The notes beneath the pieces were generated by a model that saw nothing but the letters and a program-made list of their open reading frames with translations, was not told the origin of the DNA and ran no database searches. 64,000 nt of DNA from positions 186,001 through 250,000 of the forward strand of contig MEOQ01000040.1 of NCBI GenBank assembly GCA_001769275.1, written 5' to 3'. The stretch comes from Bacteroidetes bacterium GWF2_43_63. GTDB lineage: Bacteria; Bacteroidota; Bacteroidia; Bacteroidales; DTU049. The translations under genes were made by a program, and so were the position numbers. Shown here piece after piece: positions 8,861-17,776 of the stretch. Position 1 is the first letter of the stretch. The number at the start of each line of letters is the position of its first letter.

Positions 8861-9871
8861 GCAGATTCTCGGCAGCTGTTCACCAGCCAGCATATCAATA
8901 ATGCGCGTACCGCCAATGCTGGTTTTCAACACTGCTTTGCCTTTGTGTTCTTCGGTGATTTCTCCGATAATGGAAGCTTCTTTTCCGAATTCATTGTTCT
9001 TTATTATTTGCAATGCTTTGTCCGCATCTGTATCATCAACTACCATCACGATTTTTCCTTCATTGGCCACATAGAACGGATCGAATCCAAGCAGTTCGCA
9101 CATACCACGCACGTTTTCGTTTATTACTACTGCTTCTTCGTGAACAAGTACACCAATATTGTTGTGCTCAGCCATTTCGCAAAGCACCGTAGCAATACCG
9201 CCCCGCGTGGCATCGCGCATGAATTTCACTTTGCAGCCAGCATCAAGAATGGCTTTGATCATTTGATTCAGCGAGGCGCAATCTGATTTTATATTGGTAT
9301 TGAAATTTCCAAAATTGCGTGCCGCCATAATGGTCATGCCGTGATCGGCAATGCTGCCATTGATCAGAATTTTATCGCCAACCTGAATCAGTTTACCTGT
9401 GCCGATTTCTTTATACTTCGGTTCCATAAATCCGATACCGGCAGTGTTTATAAAAACTTTGTCGCACTGACCTTTATTCACCACTTTGGTATCGCCTGTA
9501 GCGATTATAACGCCTGCTTTCCGGGCTTCTTCGGCCATAGTGGCAACAATGGTTTCAAGTTCTTCAGCGGACAGACCTTCTTCGATAATAAATGCCGAAC
9601 TGATGTATTTCGGTGTTGCACCGGATACCGCCAGATCGTTCACTGTGCCGCATACGGCCAGCTTTCCGATGTTGCCGCCATTGAAAAATACCGGAGTAAC
9701 CACATACGAATCCGTAGTAAACGACAGCATTTCCCCTTCGCAAGGAACAACTGCAGAATCGCTCTGTTGGCCGAGTACAGGGTTGCTGAAATGTTTGTAA
9801 AAAATCTTTTCGATTAGTTCGTGCGACAAACGGCCGCCGCTTCCGTGTCCGAGTAAAATATTTTTTTCCAT
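8858..9871 (-). CDS. hypE: Hydrogenase maturation protein HypE (thiocarbamate dehydratase)
   Basis: ATP-dependent dehydratase that turns the carbamoyl group, received from HypF on its C-terminal cysteine, into a thiocyanate that donates CN- to the iron of [NiFe]-hydrogenases. The N-terminus has LGHGSGG, the body is AIR synthase/PurM-like (GDTKVV), and the chain ends in PRIC, the essential terminal cysteine motif. Normal length of 337 residues. Its ATG overlaps the hypD stop by one base (TAATG), so translation is probably coupled. Confidence 0.97.
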   Translation of the reverse strand: MEKNILLGHGSGGRLSHELIEKIFYKHFSNPVLGQQSDSAVVPCEGEMLSFTTDSYVVTPVFFNGGNIGKLAVCGTVNDLAVSGATPKYISSAFIIEEGLSAEELETIVATMAEEARKAGVIIATGDTKVVNKGQCDKVFINTAGIGFMEPKYKEIGTGKLIQVGDKILINGSIADHGMTIMAARNFGNFNTNIKSDCASLNQMIKAILDAGCKVKFMRDATRGGIATVLCEMAEHNNIGVLVHEEAVVINENVRGMCELLGFDPFYVANEGKIVMVVDDTDADKALQIIKNNEFGKEASIIGEITEEHKGKAVLKTSIGGTRIIDMLAGEQLPRIC

Positions 9872-10950
9872 TATTTGTTGAATCTGAAGTAAGCATTGCA
9901 GGCGCCTTCGTGCGAAACCATGCAGGCACCTACCGGGTTTGATGTTGTACAGGCCGTTCCGAACAATTTGCAGTCGTTCGGTTTTTTAAGTCCTTTCAGA
10001 ATTTCGCCGCAGATGCAGCCTTTGTCTTCGCGCGTGGGCTCTATTTCCACAGGAATCATGCGCTCAGCATCGAATGCAGCATATTTTTCGTTGATGCCCA
10101 GGCCGCTCTTGGGTAAGGTTCCCAGACCGCGCCACCATTCGTCGCGCAATTCAAAAACCTCTTTAATGGCTTCCTGCGCCTTTACATTTCCTTCTTTCGT
10201 AACAGCCCGACTATATTGGATTTCGACCTTGTAGTCATTGTTCTCATGCTGTTTCACAAGCATGTAAATGGTCTGCAGAATATCGACCGGCTCGAAGCCA
10301 GCAACAACACATCCCACCTTATAGTTGACAGGTAGTGGCTCGTAAATGGAAGTACCGGTAATAACACTCACATGGCCCGGAGCAATGTAACCATTGATGG
10401 CAACCCCTTCGTCAATCAGCGCTCCCATAGCGGGCGGCATGATTTTGTGCGAGCTCAGCAGAAAGAAGTTTTTGAGATTTTCTTTTTTTGCATTGATGAG
10501 GCCGGCGGCACTGGGAGGCGTTGTGGTCTCGAAACCGACACCCAGAAACACTATTTTTTTTGACGGATTTTCTTTCGCTATTTTCAATGCATCGAGAATG
10601 GAATAGACAATGCGGACATCGGCGCCTTTGCTTTTTTCTTCAGCAAGTGTAGAGCTGGAGCCGGGTACACGAATCAGATCGCCGTACGTTGTAATGATAA
10701 CATCCGGAATGCGGCTCAGTGCCACGGCATGATCGAGAAAGCGGCGGTCGGTGACACACACCGGGCAGCCGGGACCTGAGATCAGACGTATATTTTCGGG
10801 CATCAGCGATGGAATGCCGTATTTCTGAATGGCCCATGTATGGCCGCCGCAGACCTCCATCAGCACAATGTCTTTTTTACTGATGGTCCTGATTTGATGT
10901 ACCAGTTTGTCCACCAGTTCTTTGTCGCGGTATTCGTCGATGTATTTCAT
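9871..10950 (-). CDS. hypD: Hydrogenase maturation protein HypD (Fe-S scaffold)
   Basis: Iron-sulfur protein that with HypC holds the iron while the CN- and CO ligands are attached. Conserved blocks visible are CGGHTWAIQKYG, GPGCPVCVT, GFETTTP and the C-terminal cysteine-rich region (CICGEILKG and two more cysteines) that binds the [4Fe-4S] cluster. Normal length of 359 residues. It lies 137 bases downstream of hypC and overlaps hypE by one base. Confidence 0.97.
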   Translation of the reverse strand: MKYIDEYRDKELVDKLVHQIRTISKKDIVLMEVCGGHTWAIQKYGIPSLMPENIRLISGPGCPVCVTDRRFLDHAVALSRIPDVIITTYGDLIRVPGSSSTLAEEKSKGADVRIVYSILDALKIAKENPSKKIVFLGVGFETTTPPSAAGLINAKKENLKNFFLLSSHKIMPPAMGALIDEGVAINGYIAPGHVSVITGTSIYEPLPVNYKVGCVVAGFEPVDILQTIYMLVKQHENNDYKVEIQYSRAVTKEGNVKAQEAIKEVFELRDEWWRGLGTLPKSGLGINEKYAAFDAERMIPVEIEPTREDKGCICGEILKGLKKPNDCKLFGTACTTSNPVGACMVSHEGACNAYFRFNK

Positions 10951-11087
10951 TTTTATAATTTACTAACTTTTTCCGAGTCTTTACTTAGCTTGATGAGCCT
11001 GTTACAGGTGTCGGGTAGAAATTTTCCCGAGCTGAAATATAACAATTTCATTATTCACAGCAGGCAGCATCAGCGGGGCCGGAGAAA

Positions 11088-11333
11088 TCAGATATCCAGT
11101 TCAGGCTTGATCTGCTCATTGAGATCATCGAATTCCTCAAAAACTTTAAGGGTTTCAATCGCTTCCTCTTCGCTGATTTTCTGAATGGCAAAGCCGGTAT
11201 GTAGCAGAATGTAGTCGCCGACTTTCACGTCGTCGAGCAGCTGCAGCGAAGCTTCATATTCGGTGCCACCAACCGAAACAATGGCCATGTCGCCATTGAT
11301 TGAAATCACTTTGGAGGGAATGCTCAGACACAT
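11088..11333 (-). CDS. hypC: Hydrogenase maturation chaperone HypC/HybG
   Basis: Small chaperone of 81 residues that carries the Fe(CN)2CO unit with HypD and delivers it to the large subunit of a [NiFe]-hydrogenase. The N-terminus MCLSIP contains the essential Cys2. A TAnnTTTG promoter box 26 bases upstream of the ATG suggests that hypC-hypD-hypE form their own transcript, separate from hypF. Confidence 0.95.
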   Translation of the reverse strand: MCLSIPSKVISINGDMAIVSVGGTEYEASLQLLDDVKVGDYILLHTGFAIQKISEEEAIETLKVFEEFDDLNEQIKPELDI

Positions 11334-11358
11334 ATAAATCTCGTTTTAATTCGAAATA

Positions 11359-11366
11359 CAAAGGTA
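11359..11366 (-). promoter_or_regulatory. Bacteroidetes -7 box of the hypCDE operon
   Basis: Minus strand reads TACCTTTG, matching TAnnTTTG, 26 bases upstream of the hypC ATG. No clear -33 element was recognised. Confidence 0.55.
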
Positions 11367-11591
11367 CTAAGAAAATGACAATGCTAATGTGTGCTGTTTA
11401 TTAATGACTTATGAGTTGGAAACAGGGTGATGCAAATGCTGAATAGTCTCTCATAAGTTAGTGGGCTGGGTGCAGTCTCCAGATAACATCCAACGAACGA
11501 GGAAAATATAAATACAAGCATGCCGACTGGTGTAGATGCGAATTTAATTCACATCTCTGTATCACTGGCATATAGTGTTTCGAGTAAATTT

Positions 11592-12176
11592 TTATATGCA
11601 TTGGCCCTTATCAGAATTGTGCTTCAATAGCACTTTAACAACACAGTCAGTTATCCATGTAAGAAAGAAATTATAAAGTATCGGAACTAATATAATTAGT
11701 AAATAAAATCTTTCAAGGTTGTCTGGCCAGAATATTCCACCGTCAAACAATCCCTTTATGGGAAAAAAATATCCCAGAGTATATGAGATGTTTGTTCCAC
11801 TATAGTTAATGAAATTTAGCGGGATTCCTGACATGTCAGTAATAAAGCTCAAAACTCCTTCTTCGGTTTTCAAGCAATAGAAAAAACCCAAGTGTAATGC
11901 AACAAACTGTACGATTGAATATGCGTATAATACAGTGAATTTTTTTCGCGAAATGCAAGCTGATACTGTTAAAATCAGCCCAAAATAACACGACTGAAAA
12001 GTGATGTATGAAAAGAAACTATTGAAATAAAATGCCATGTGCGACAAACCATCATTAAGATACACAGAAAGGAATAGCGTGGTTGCATTAAAGAATACAT
12101 TAATAATTGTCCAAACAACAAAAAACAGCAGTATATCTCTGACTGAGAAATTTTTTATTGCCATTGGATTCATCAT
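11592..12176 (-). CDS. Unrecognised integral membrane protein between hypF and hypC
   Basis: A 194-residue protein with no family I recognise. Four to five hydrophobic segments are visible: about 14-40 (ILLFFVVWTIINVFF), 48-75 (FFSYITFQSCYFGLIL), 85-105 (YSIVQFVALHLGFFY) and one or two near the C-terminus (FYLLIILVPILYNFF). The start (ATG 12176, with a second ATG immediately after) abuts the hypF stop with no gap, so it is translated after hypF. It is rich in Phe and Tyr. Its position within a hyp cluster suggests a membrane-linked hydrogenase accessory or simply a passenger; the sequence does not decide. Confidence 0.75.
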   Translation of the reverse strand: MMNPMAIKNFSVRDILLFFVVWTIINVFFNATTLFLSVYLNDGLSHMAFYFNSFFSYITFQSCYFGLILTVSACISRKKFTVLYAYSIVQFVALHLGFFYCLKTEEGVLSFITDMSGIPLNFINYSGTNISYTLGYFFPIKGLFDGGIFWPDNLERFYLLIILVPILYNFFLTWITDCVVKVLLKHNSDKGQCI

Positions 12177-14423
12177 TTACTTTGATTTTTGTGCTGCCGC
12201 AATCACCAGCTGTCCCAGCGCAATGCCACCGTCGTTGGTGGGGATTCGGTGGTGCGAAATTACGTCAAACCCTTTGCTGGCAAGTTTTCTTTCAAGATTT
12301 CCCAGCAGATATTTATTCTGAAAAGTCCCACCTGATAAAACAACTTTATTGGAGCCGCATTCTTTTTTCATCCGGATGGCCATTTCAATTACAGCTGCAA
12401 TCAGCATGTTGTGGAATTTTGCAGAAATCACCGAAACAGAAACCTCTTTTTCCATATCGTGAAGAATGGCTCTGAATGTTGGTTCGAAGCTGATTTCGTT
12501 TTTAATATCAAATGGGTAAAACGCTTCAACACTTTTATCAATCACTGATTCGAGACGCATAGGAGCTTCGGCGTGAAACTGACTCACCGGACAAAGATTG
12601 ATCAGCGCAGCAACTGCATCAAACAGCCGTCCGGAGCTGGATGTGAGCGGTGTGTTTATTTTTTTATCGATGGCCTGACAGAGCATTCCGATTGTATCGG
12701 GTTTAATATTGCTCAGGAAAGGCAGATTTTTATTTCTGAAATCATCGCCAAAAAAACGATAAAGATAAGAGACCGCCATACGCCATGGTTCATCTGTAAC
12801 CTTGTCTCCGCCTGGCATTGGAATATACCCGAAATGGCTGAATCTTTTGTATTTATTTAAATCGCAGATCAGAAATTCGCCGCCCCATATATTGTTGTCG
12901 TCGCCAAGACCAGTACCGTCGAAGCTAATGCCAATCACGGTTTCATTCAGCCCATTTTCCGCCATGCATGAGGCAATGTGTGCATGATGATGCTGCACTT
13001 TTACATGCGGGAGTCTGCTTTCAGCGGCATAGCGCGTCGAAAGATAATCGGGATGCAGATCGCTAACAACCATCTGTGGCTCGAAACGGAAAAGTTGTTT
13101 GTAGCGTTCTAGGCTTTCGCAATAAAACGCGTAAGTTTCCATGTTTTTCAAATCACCGATATGCTGACTCAGTATGGCCTGATCGTGTTTGCCAATCGCA
13201 AAGCAATTCACCAGTTCGGCTCCTGTGGCCAGAATGCCATCGACATTCAGTTTCAGATTTACCGGTGATGGTGCATACCCGCGCGAACGGCGGCTTACAC
13301 GCTCTTTCTCATTGACAACTGTAACCACCGAATCGTCGGCGCGGTTGTAAATATCGCGGTTATAGGTCACTACAGCATCAGCCACTTTTGTGAGAATATT
13401 CAGCGCGTCGGAATTATCAGTAATAATCGGCTCGTCGGAAATATTGCCGCTGGTGAGTACAATGGCTTCGAGATTTGTTTTTTCGAACAATAAATAATGC
13501 AAGGGCATGTAAGGCAGCATGGATCCTACCGTTCCGAATCCCACACAGACCGAAGGAGCCAGTTCCTTTTTACTGGTTAGTAGTACAATCGGGCGTTTGA
13601 GCGATGTCAGCGACTTTTCTTCCTCTGCATCTACATGCGCGTATTCCTTTAGTTTTTGCAGCGACGAAAACATTACGGCAAATGGTTTTCCTTCTCTGTT
13701 TTTCAGCTTTCGCAGTCGCTGTACAGCTTCTTCGTCGAGCGCATCGCAAGCCAGGAAGAAGCCGCCAATTCCTTTTATAGCTATTATTTTTTTTTCGTGA
13801 AAAAGTTTTCCCAACTCATTCAGAATTTCTGAAATTCCTTTTATTGTTTTGCCATCGTAATGCAGTGTGTATTCAGGTCCGCACACCGAGCAAGCCACGG
13901 GCTGTGCGTGAAACCGACGGTCGCGCACATCGGTGTATTCTTTGCGGCAGTCGTCGCACATAATGAATTCACGCATCGTGGTTTTGTCGCGATCGTACGG
14001 AAGGTCTTGGATGATGGTGAAGCGCGGCCCGCAGTTGGTGCAGTTAATGAAAGGATAGTTAATTCGATTCGGCTGTGTTTTCATGTCTCGCAGACAATTG
14101 TCACACACAGCAATATCAGGACTGACTTCAGTTACACGATTTGAAACCGTATTGCTTTTTACAATCTGAAAATCAGAAAAATTAATAAATTCAGTCTGAA
14201 CGAATTCAATAGATTCGATGGAAGAGGCCGGGGGCGCGGTATTTCGGACAGTCTGAATAAAATTATTCAAGGAGTTTTCATCGCAGTTGATTTTGATAAA
14301 AACGCCGTCGTTACGGTTTTCGACTTCGCCATTCAAATTAAATTCTGATGCAACACGAAATATGAAGGGCCGGAAACCGACGCCCTGCACCAGGCCTTTG
14401 ATATGGATGAGAAAGGTATTCAA
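12177..14423 (-). CDS. hypF: Carbamoyltransferase HypF
   Basis: Uses carbamoyl phosphate and ATP to make carbamoyl-adenylate and transfers the carbamoyl group to HypE, the first step in making the CN- ligands of [NiFe]-hydrogenases. Domains in order: acylphosphatase (GLVQGVGFRPFIFR, residues about 1-90), two zinc fingers (CDNC/CTNCGP and CDDC/CSVCGP, about 105-190), a YrdC-like domain (about 200-380) and a Kae1-like carbamoyltransferase domain with HHHAHIASCMAE. Normal length of 748 residues. It has its own promoter box 22 bases upstream and is read together with the small membrane protein that follows. Confidence 0.97.
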   Translation of the reverse strand: MNTFLIHIKGLVQGVGFRPFIFRVASEFNLNGEVENRNDGVFIKINCDENSLNNFIQTVRNTAPPASSIESIEFVQTEFINFSDFQIVKSNTVSNRVTEVSPDIAVCDNCLRDMKTQPNRINYPFINCTNCGPRFTIIQDLPYDRDKTTMREFIMCDDCRKEYTDVRDRRFHAQPVACSVCGPEYTLHYDGKTIKGISEILNELGKLFHEKKIIAIKGIGGFFLACDALDEEAVQRLRKLKNREGKPFAVMFSSLQKLKEYAHVDAEEEKSLTSLKRPIVLLTSKKELAPSVCVGFGTVGSMLPYMPLHYLLFEKTNLEAIVLTSGNISDEPIITDNSDALNILTKVADAVVTYNRDIYNRADDSVVTVVNEKERVSRRSRGYAPSPVNLKLNVDGILATGAELVNCFAIGKHDQAILSQHIGDLKNMETYAFYCESLERYKQLFRFEPQMVVSDLHPDYLSTRYAAESRLPHVKVQHHHAHIASCMAENGLNETVIGISFDGTGLGDDNNIWGGEFLICDLNKYKRFSHFGYIPMPGGDKVTDEPWRMAVSYLYRFFGDDFRNKNLPFLSNIKPDTIGMLCQAIDKKINTPLTSSSGRLFDAVAALINLCPVSQFHAEAPMRLESVIDKSVEAFYPFDIKNEISFEPTFRAILHDMEKEVSVSVISAKFHNMLIAAVIEMAIRMKKECGSNKVVLSGGTFQNKYLLGNLERKLASKGFDVISHHRIPTNDGGIALGQLVIAAAQKSK

Positions 14424-14444
14424 TTTTGCAGCTTATTCAAGATG

Positions 14445-14452
14445 CAAAGTTA
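14445..14452 (-). promoter_or_regulatory. Bacteroidetes -7 box of hypF
   Basis: Minus strand reads TAACTTTG, matching TAnnTTTG, 22 bases upstream of the hypF ATG. Confidence 0.55.
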
Positions 14453-14478
14453 TTAAAAATAGGAGAGAAACAGTGTTT

Positions 14479-16026
14479 CTATTCCTTCACAAACGATATT
14501 ACTCCTGCAGCATCATTACTTCGGTAGCGCAGAAAATAAGTGCCTTTCTCCAATGCAGAAATATCGACTATTGTTGTATTGCTTTCAGGATTCATAGAAG
14601 TTGACCAGACCATTTTTCCATCAACGCTGACAATTTCGAGATGGTTGATACTGTTGTCATGTATGATGTAAACAGCATCTGCAGCCGGATTCGGATAAAT
14701 ACTAACGGATAAATCCTGCGTTTCCGGGAAGCCTGTATCACAATTGTAAATATATACAGAATCAGTGGCGGTATTGTAGCAACCGTGCGAATCGGTGAAT
14801 GTATAATTCACAACACTGTAATGATTCCCCATCACAATATCACCGATCAGGTTTGTCCCTGAAACATTGCTGCCGCTGTAGATGCCGCCCTGAGGCAGTC
14901 CGCCCGACAAAGGATAAGTGGGGAAAACGGGCATTGTATAGCCGCAGACGGAGTCGTAGGGCAAATTTAAAATTACAGATGGCTGTGAATTCACAACAAT
15001 GCTTACTGCGGAATCGCTCTGGCAGCCGTTTGCATCGATACCAATCACAATGAATGACTGCGTGGCGGGAATAAACGTAATGCCATTCTGAATGCCGTTG
15101 CTCCATTGAATGGTCTGAGCGCCGCTTGCAGTCAGCGTTAAAGGAGTACCTGAGCATAAAGTATCATTGGGTGCAACAGTGATGTTCAGCACCGGAACGG
15201 GATGCACCGTGATATTGAAATAGCAGCTGTCTGTGGTCATTCCATCGGTGGCTTTGTATTTTATGCTGTGTGTTCCTGCACCTGCCAAGGCAGGATTGAA
15301 AACACCACCGGATACGCCATTGCCGCTGTAAGTGCCGCCAGCCGGTGTACAGCCGTTTAATGTCCATGCGGGATGGTCGATGCACATGGAGGAATCTGTA
15401 TGACAGTTTACAGAGAATGGCGTTGTACCTGCGTTTGCAACTGCAATATTATCGAAGTAAACATAGAATGTATTGCTGTTGTCGTAGCCGCAACTTGGTT
15501 CAAGATAAATAAGTATTGACGATTTATCGACAATTGTACTTAAATCAAAAATCACTTCAGTTGCTGCGCAGGAGCGGGTTTCAGTGAATTTGAATCCTTT
15601 ACCATTTGCGCCCGAATCATATAATACGTTGCTGCCATTGATTCTTACTGCTGAAACAATTTTCTTATAGGCACCGTCGGCCCAGACATAAAACCGGCAC
15701 CAGTCTGCAGTGTGTGCGGCAAAGTAAGAATGCGATACGTCAAAGGTTAGTTTGATACTATCGAGCCCGGAGGCATTGATTTGTGGCATTCGCACAAAGT
15801 TTCCCCAGAAACTATTCCACGACCCGGCGTATCCGATGCGACCGCCCGGGCAACCGCCGGTCGAAGAGAATGCTATCGGTGGATTATAATCTGGTGCAAA
15901 CCAAACGGTGTTAGCAGCCGATGTTCCATGAACCAAAATATCGCCGTTAAATGGCTCCGGACCAAGTATCTGGGCTTGTCCTAACATGTATATCAATACA
16001 AAAAATGAAAGTAGAATTGTTTTCAT
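14479..16026 (-). CDS. T9SS-exported protein with jelly-roll-like and Ig-like domains
   Basis: A 515-residue exported protein. It has a signal peptide (to about residue 18, AQA), an N-terminal beta-rich region of about 180 residues resembling carbohydrate-binding or adhesin jelly rolls (ends YVYFDNIAVANAG), Ig/SprB-like segments (PNDTLCSGTPLTLTASG; NANGCQSDSA-type), and a C-terminal type A T9SS sorting domain (SIYPNPAADAVYI, ending GTYFLRYRSNDAAGVISFVKE). Expected to be secreted across the outer membrane and held at the surface or released. No enzymatic motif was recognised. It sits 55 bases upstream of hypF on the same strand but has its own promoter box. Confidence 0.85.
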   Translation of the reverse strand: MKTILLSFFVLIYMLGQAQILGPEPFNGDILVHGTSAANTVWFAPDYNPPIAFSSTGGCPGGRIGYAGSWNSFWGNFVRMPQINASGLDSIKLTFDVSHSYFAAHTADWCRFYVWADGAYKKIVSAVRINGSNVLYDSGANGKGFKFTETRSCAATEVIFDLSTIVDKSSILIYLEPSCGYDNSNTFYVYFDNIAVANAGTTPFSVNCHTDSSMCIDHPAWTLNGCTPAGGTYSGNGVSGGVFNPALAGAGTHSIKYKATDGMTTDSCYFNITVHPVPVLNITVAPNDTLCSGTPLTLTASGAQTIQWSNGIQNGITFIPATQSFIVIGIDANGCQSDSAVSIVVNSQPSVILNLPYDSVCGYTMPVFPTYPLSGGLPQGGIYSGSNVSGTNLIGDIVMGNHYSVVNYTFTDSHGCYNTATDSVYIYNCDTGFPETQDLSVSIYPNPAADAVYIIHDNSINHLEIVSVDGKMVWSTSMNPESNTTIVDISALEKGTYFLRYRSNDAAGVISFVKE

Positions 16027-16042
16027 CTTTTCAATGTTTGTT

Positions 16043-16050
16043 CAAATATA
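16043..16050 (-). promoter_or_regulatory. Bacteroidetes -7 box of the 14479-16026 gene
   Basis: Minus strand reads TATATTTG, 17 bases upstream of the ATG at 16026. Confidence 0.55.
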
Positions 16051-16113
16051 CCTATTTCATGAATATATCAACTAATATTTTAAATCACCAATATCAGCAG
16101 CTCAAAGAAATCG

Positions 16114-16121
16114 TATTTTTG
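16114..16121 (+). promoter_or_regulatory. Bacteroidetes -7 box deciding the TerC-like start
   Basis: TATTTTTG, 15 bases before ATG 16137. It lies downstream of in-frame ATG 16059, so that earlier start and the longer open frame would not be on the transcript. Confidence 0.5.
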
Positions 16122-16136
16122 CAAAAATCTTTTCCA

Positions 16137-16850
16137 ATGGAAATCTTCCTCACTCCTGAAGCATGGATATCATTGCTGACACTAACGCTGCTTGAAATTG
16201 TGCTGGGCGTCGACAATATTCTTTTCATTTCAATTGTCAGCAACTCGCTTCCTGCTGACAAGCAGCGGCCTGCACAGCGTATTGGCTTGATAGTCGCCAT
16301 GTTATTTCGTGTTGCATTATTGGTAGCGTTGGTCTATCTCATGCGCCAAATGACCGAACCTTTATTTTTCGTTGCGGATATGGGATTCAGTTTCCGTGAA
16401 ATTATTCTGGCTGCCGGCGGTCTTTTCCTTGTAGCAAAAAGTGTTTCCGAAATTCACGGCAGGATGGAAAATGAGCATTCAGAATCAAAAAAGAAAATTG
16501 GAAAAAAGTTTTTCAACGTGGTGTTGCAGATTGTCCTGCTGAATATTGTTTTTTCATTTGACTCAATTCTTACTGCCATCGGATTGTCAAACCAGCTATT
16601 GATTATGATTGCTGCCATTGTAATTTCGATGTTTGTCATGATTGCATTTGCAGGTTCAATATCGCGTTTTATTGCAACACATCCTACCCTCGAAATTCTT
16701 GCTTTATCTTTCCTGATTCTGATTGGTTTCATGCTGATGCTCGAGGGCGTCCACATTGAGGTCCCGAAGGGTTATATTTATTTTGCTGTATTCTTTTCGT
16801 TGATCGTAGAATTGGTCAATATGCGGATTCGAAAGAAAAGTAGGCGATAG
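16137..16850 (+). CDS. TerC-family integral membrane protein
   Basis: A 237-residue membrane protein of the TerC/Alx family, which has been linked to tellurite resistance and to manganese or other metal-ion export. The family signature is clear: an acidic residue and NILF in the first helix (LLEIVLGVDNILFISIV) and the internal repeat FSFDSILTAIGLS, plus about seven hydrophobic segments. ATG 16137 was chosen over upstream frames because it gives the family's normal N-terminus and follows a promoter box. A basic tail (RIRKKSRR) ends the chain. Monocistronic; the next gene is convergent. Confidence 0.9.
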   Translation: MEIFLTPEAWISLLTLTLLEIVLGVDNILFISIVSNSLPADKQRPAQRIGLIVAMLFRVALLVALVYLMRQMTEPLFFVADMGFSFREIILAAGGLFLVAKSVSEIHGRMENEHSESKKKIGKKFFNVVLQIVLLNIVFSFDSILTAIGLSNQLLIMIAAIVISMFVMIAFAGSISRFIATHPTLEILALSFLILIGFMLMLEGVHIEVPKGYIYFAVFFSLIVELVNMRIRKKSRR

Positions 16851-16870
16851 CAAAATGAAATAAATTTACA

Positions 16871-17773
16871 TCAAAACATCATTGGGGAAGACGTTTTTTT
16901 CTTTGGTCCGCGGATTTTCCCAATCAGCATGAGTTCGTGCGATGTTTGAGAATATGCCGAGGCTGGCCCGGTGATCCAGTCGCCAGCATACCCGATCCCA
17001 AGATATTCCGTAATGCGGACTCCAGCCAGTAATATGGCCGATTCATCCCATCGATAGCTGAGTCCGAACCATACCTTATTGTCATACGTTGCTCTTGCAT
17101 GCAGATCGTATTGTGTGATGAATTCAGAACTTCGTGCAAAAAATGCCGGGGTCAGCGTCCAGTCATTTCCGAGGTCGAATCGGTACGACATACTTAAATA
17201 GTAATGCCGAGGAACTTTGTAGAAGTCGCTTTTGCTCATCGATTGCGTAATATGTGTGGACGATGCCTGCAACGTAAAACCATGAGTCCGAAAAACGAGA
17301 CCCACGCCAAAGTCGCCTTTGGTCTTGTTTTCGAGATCTTCCGGAGCGATGACTTCTGCCGAATTTTCAAAAGTAAGCTCGTCAGCGTCCACACTTCTGG
17401 AGGCAATGCCACCTGAAATTCCCAGACAGAAAGATGTTGTATCTCCCAATTTGAAATTTCTTGCATACGAAAAACGTGCATTCAGATTGTGTTCGTATCC
17501 GAGTTGATCATTCAAAATATTCAGGCCAAAACCACCGATTTTATCAAAGTTGCAATGTGCATTGAATGATTGTGTTGAAGGTGCTCCGCCAAATCCGATC
17601 CATTGCTGACGTCCGAGCAGACTCAGGTTGATGTCGTTGGAAGTGGCTGCTACAGCTGGATTATAACACAACTCGTTGAACATGAATTGCGAAAATTGAA
17701 AATCGTTTTGAGCATGCAGTTGAGTAGACACCGCAGAAATACTTATTAAAAGGATGATATATATTTTTTTCAT
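16871..17773 (-). CDS. PorP/SprF-family outer-membrane protein
   Basis: A 300-residue outer-membrane barrel of the PorP/SprF family, which works with the type IX secretion system to anchor or export partner proteins. Signal peptide to about residue 22 (LHAQ), then the family start NDFQFSQFMFNELCYNPAVAAT and alternating beta segments. Its start lies 3 bases after the stop of the 1109-residue CHU_C protein on the same strand. Pairing of a SprF-like gene with a CHU_C-tailed substrate is the usual arrangement, so it is probably that protein's dedicated partner. Confidence 0.93.
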   Translation of the reverse strand: MKKIYIILLISISAVSTQLHAQNDFQFSQFMFNELCYNPAVAATSNDINLSLLGRQQWIGFGGAPSTQSFNAHCNFDKIGGFGLNILNDQLGYEHNLNARFSYARNFKLGDTTSFCLGISGGIASRSVDADELTFENSAEVIAPEDLENKTKGDFGVGLVFRTHGFTLQASSTHITQSMSKSDFYKVPRHYYLSMSYRFDLGNDWTLTPAFFARSSEFITQYDLHARATYDNKVWFGLSYRWDESAILLAGVRITEYLGIGYAGDWITGPASAYSQTSHELMLIGKIRGPKKKTSSPMMF

Positions 17774-17776
17774 GGC

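Noticed and set aside
8822-9817. Plus-strand open frames of 154 and 158 codons opposite hypE
   Set aside because: They are antisense to a well-conserved gene, have no recognisable domain or signal peptide, and arise from the codon bias of hypE.
11407-11458. acttatgag/ctcataagt inverted repeat upstream of hypC as an operator
   Set aside because: The arms are 9 bp but 34 bases apart, in A/T-rich DNA at the end of the membrane protein gene; neither a terminator tract nor a second copy was found.
15951-16136. Extended N-terminus of the TerC-like protein
   Set aside because: It would include sequence antisense to the signal peptide of the neighbouring T9SS gene, and it lies upstream of the -7 box at 16114.
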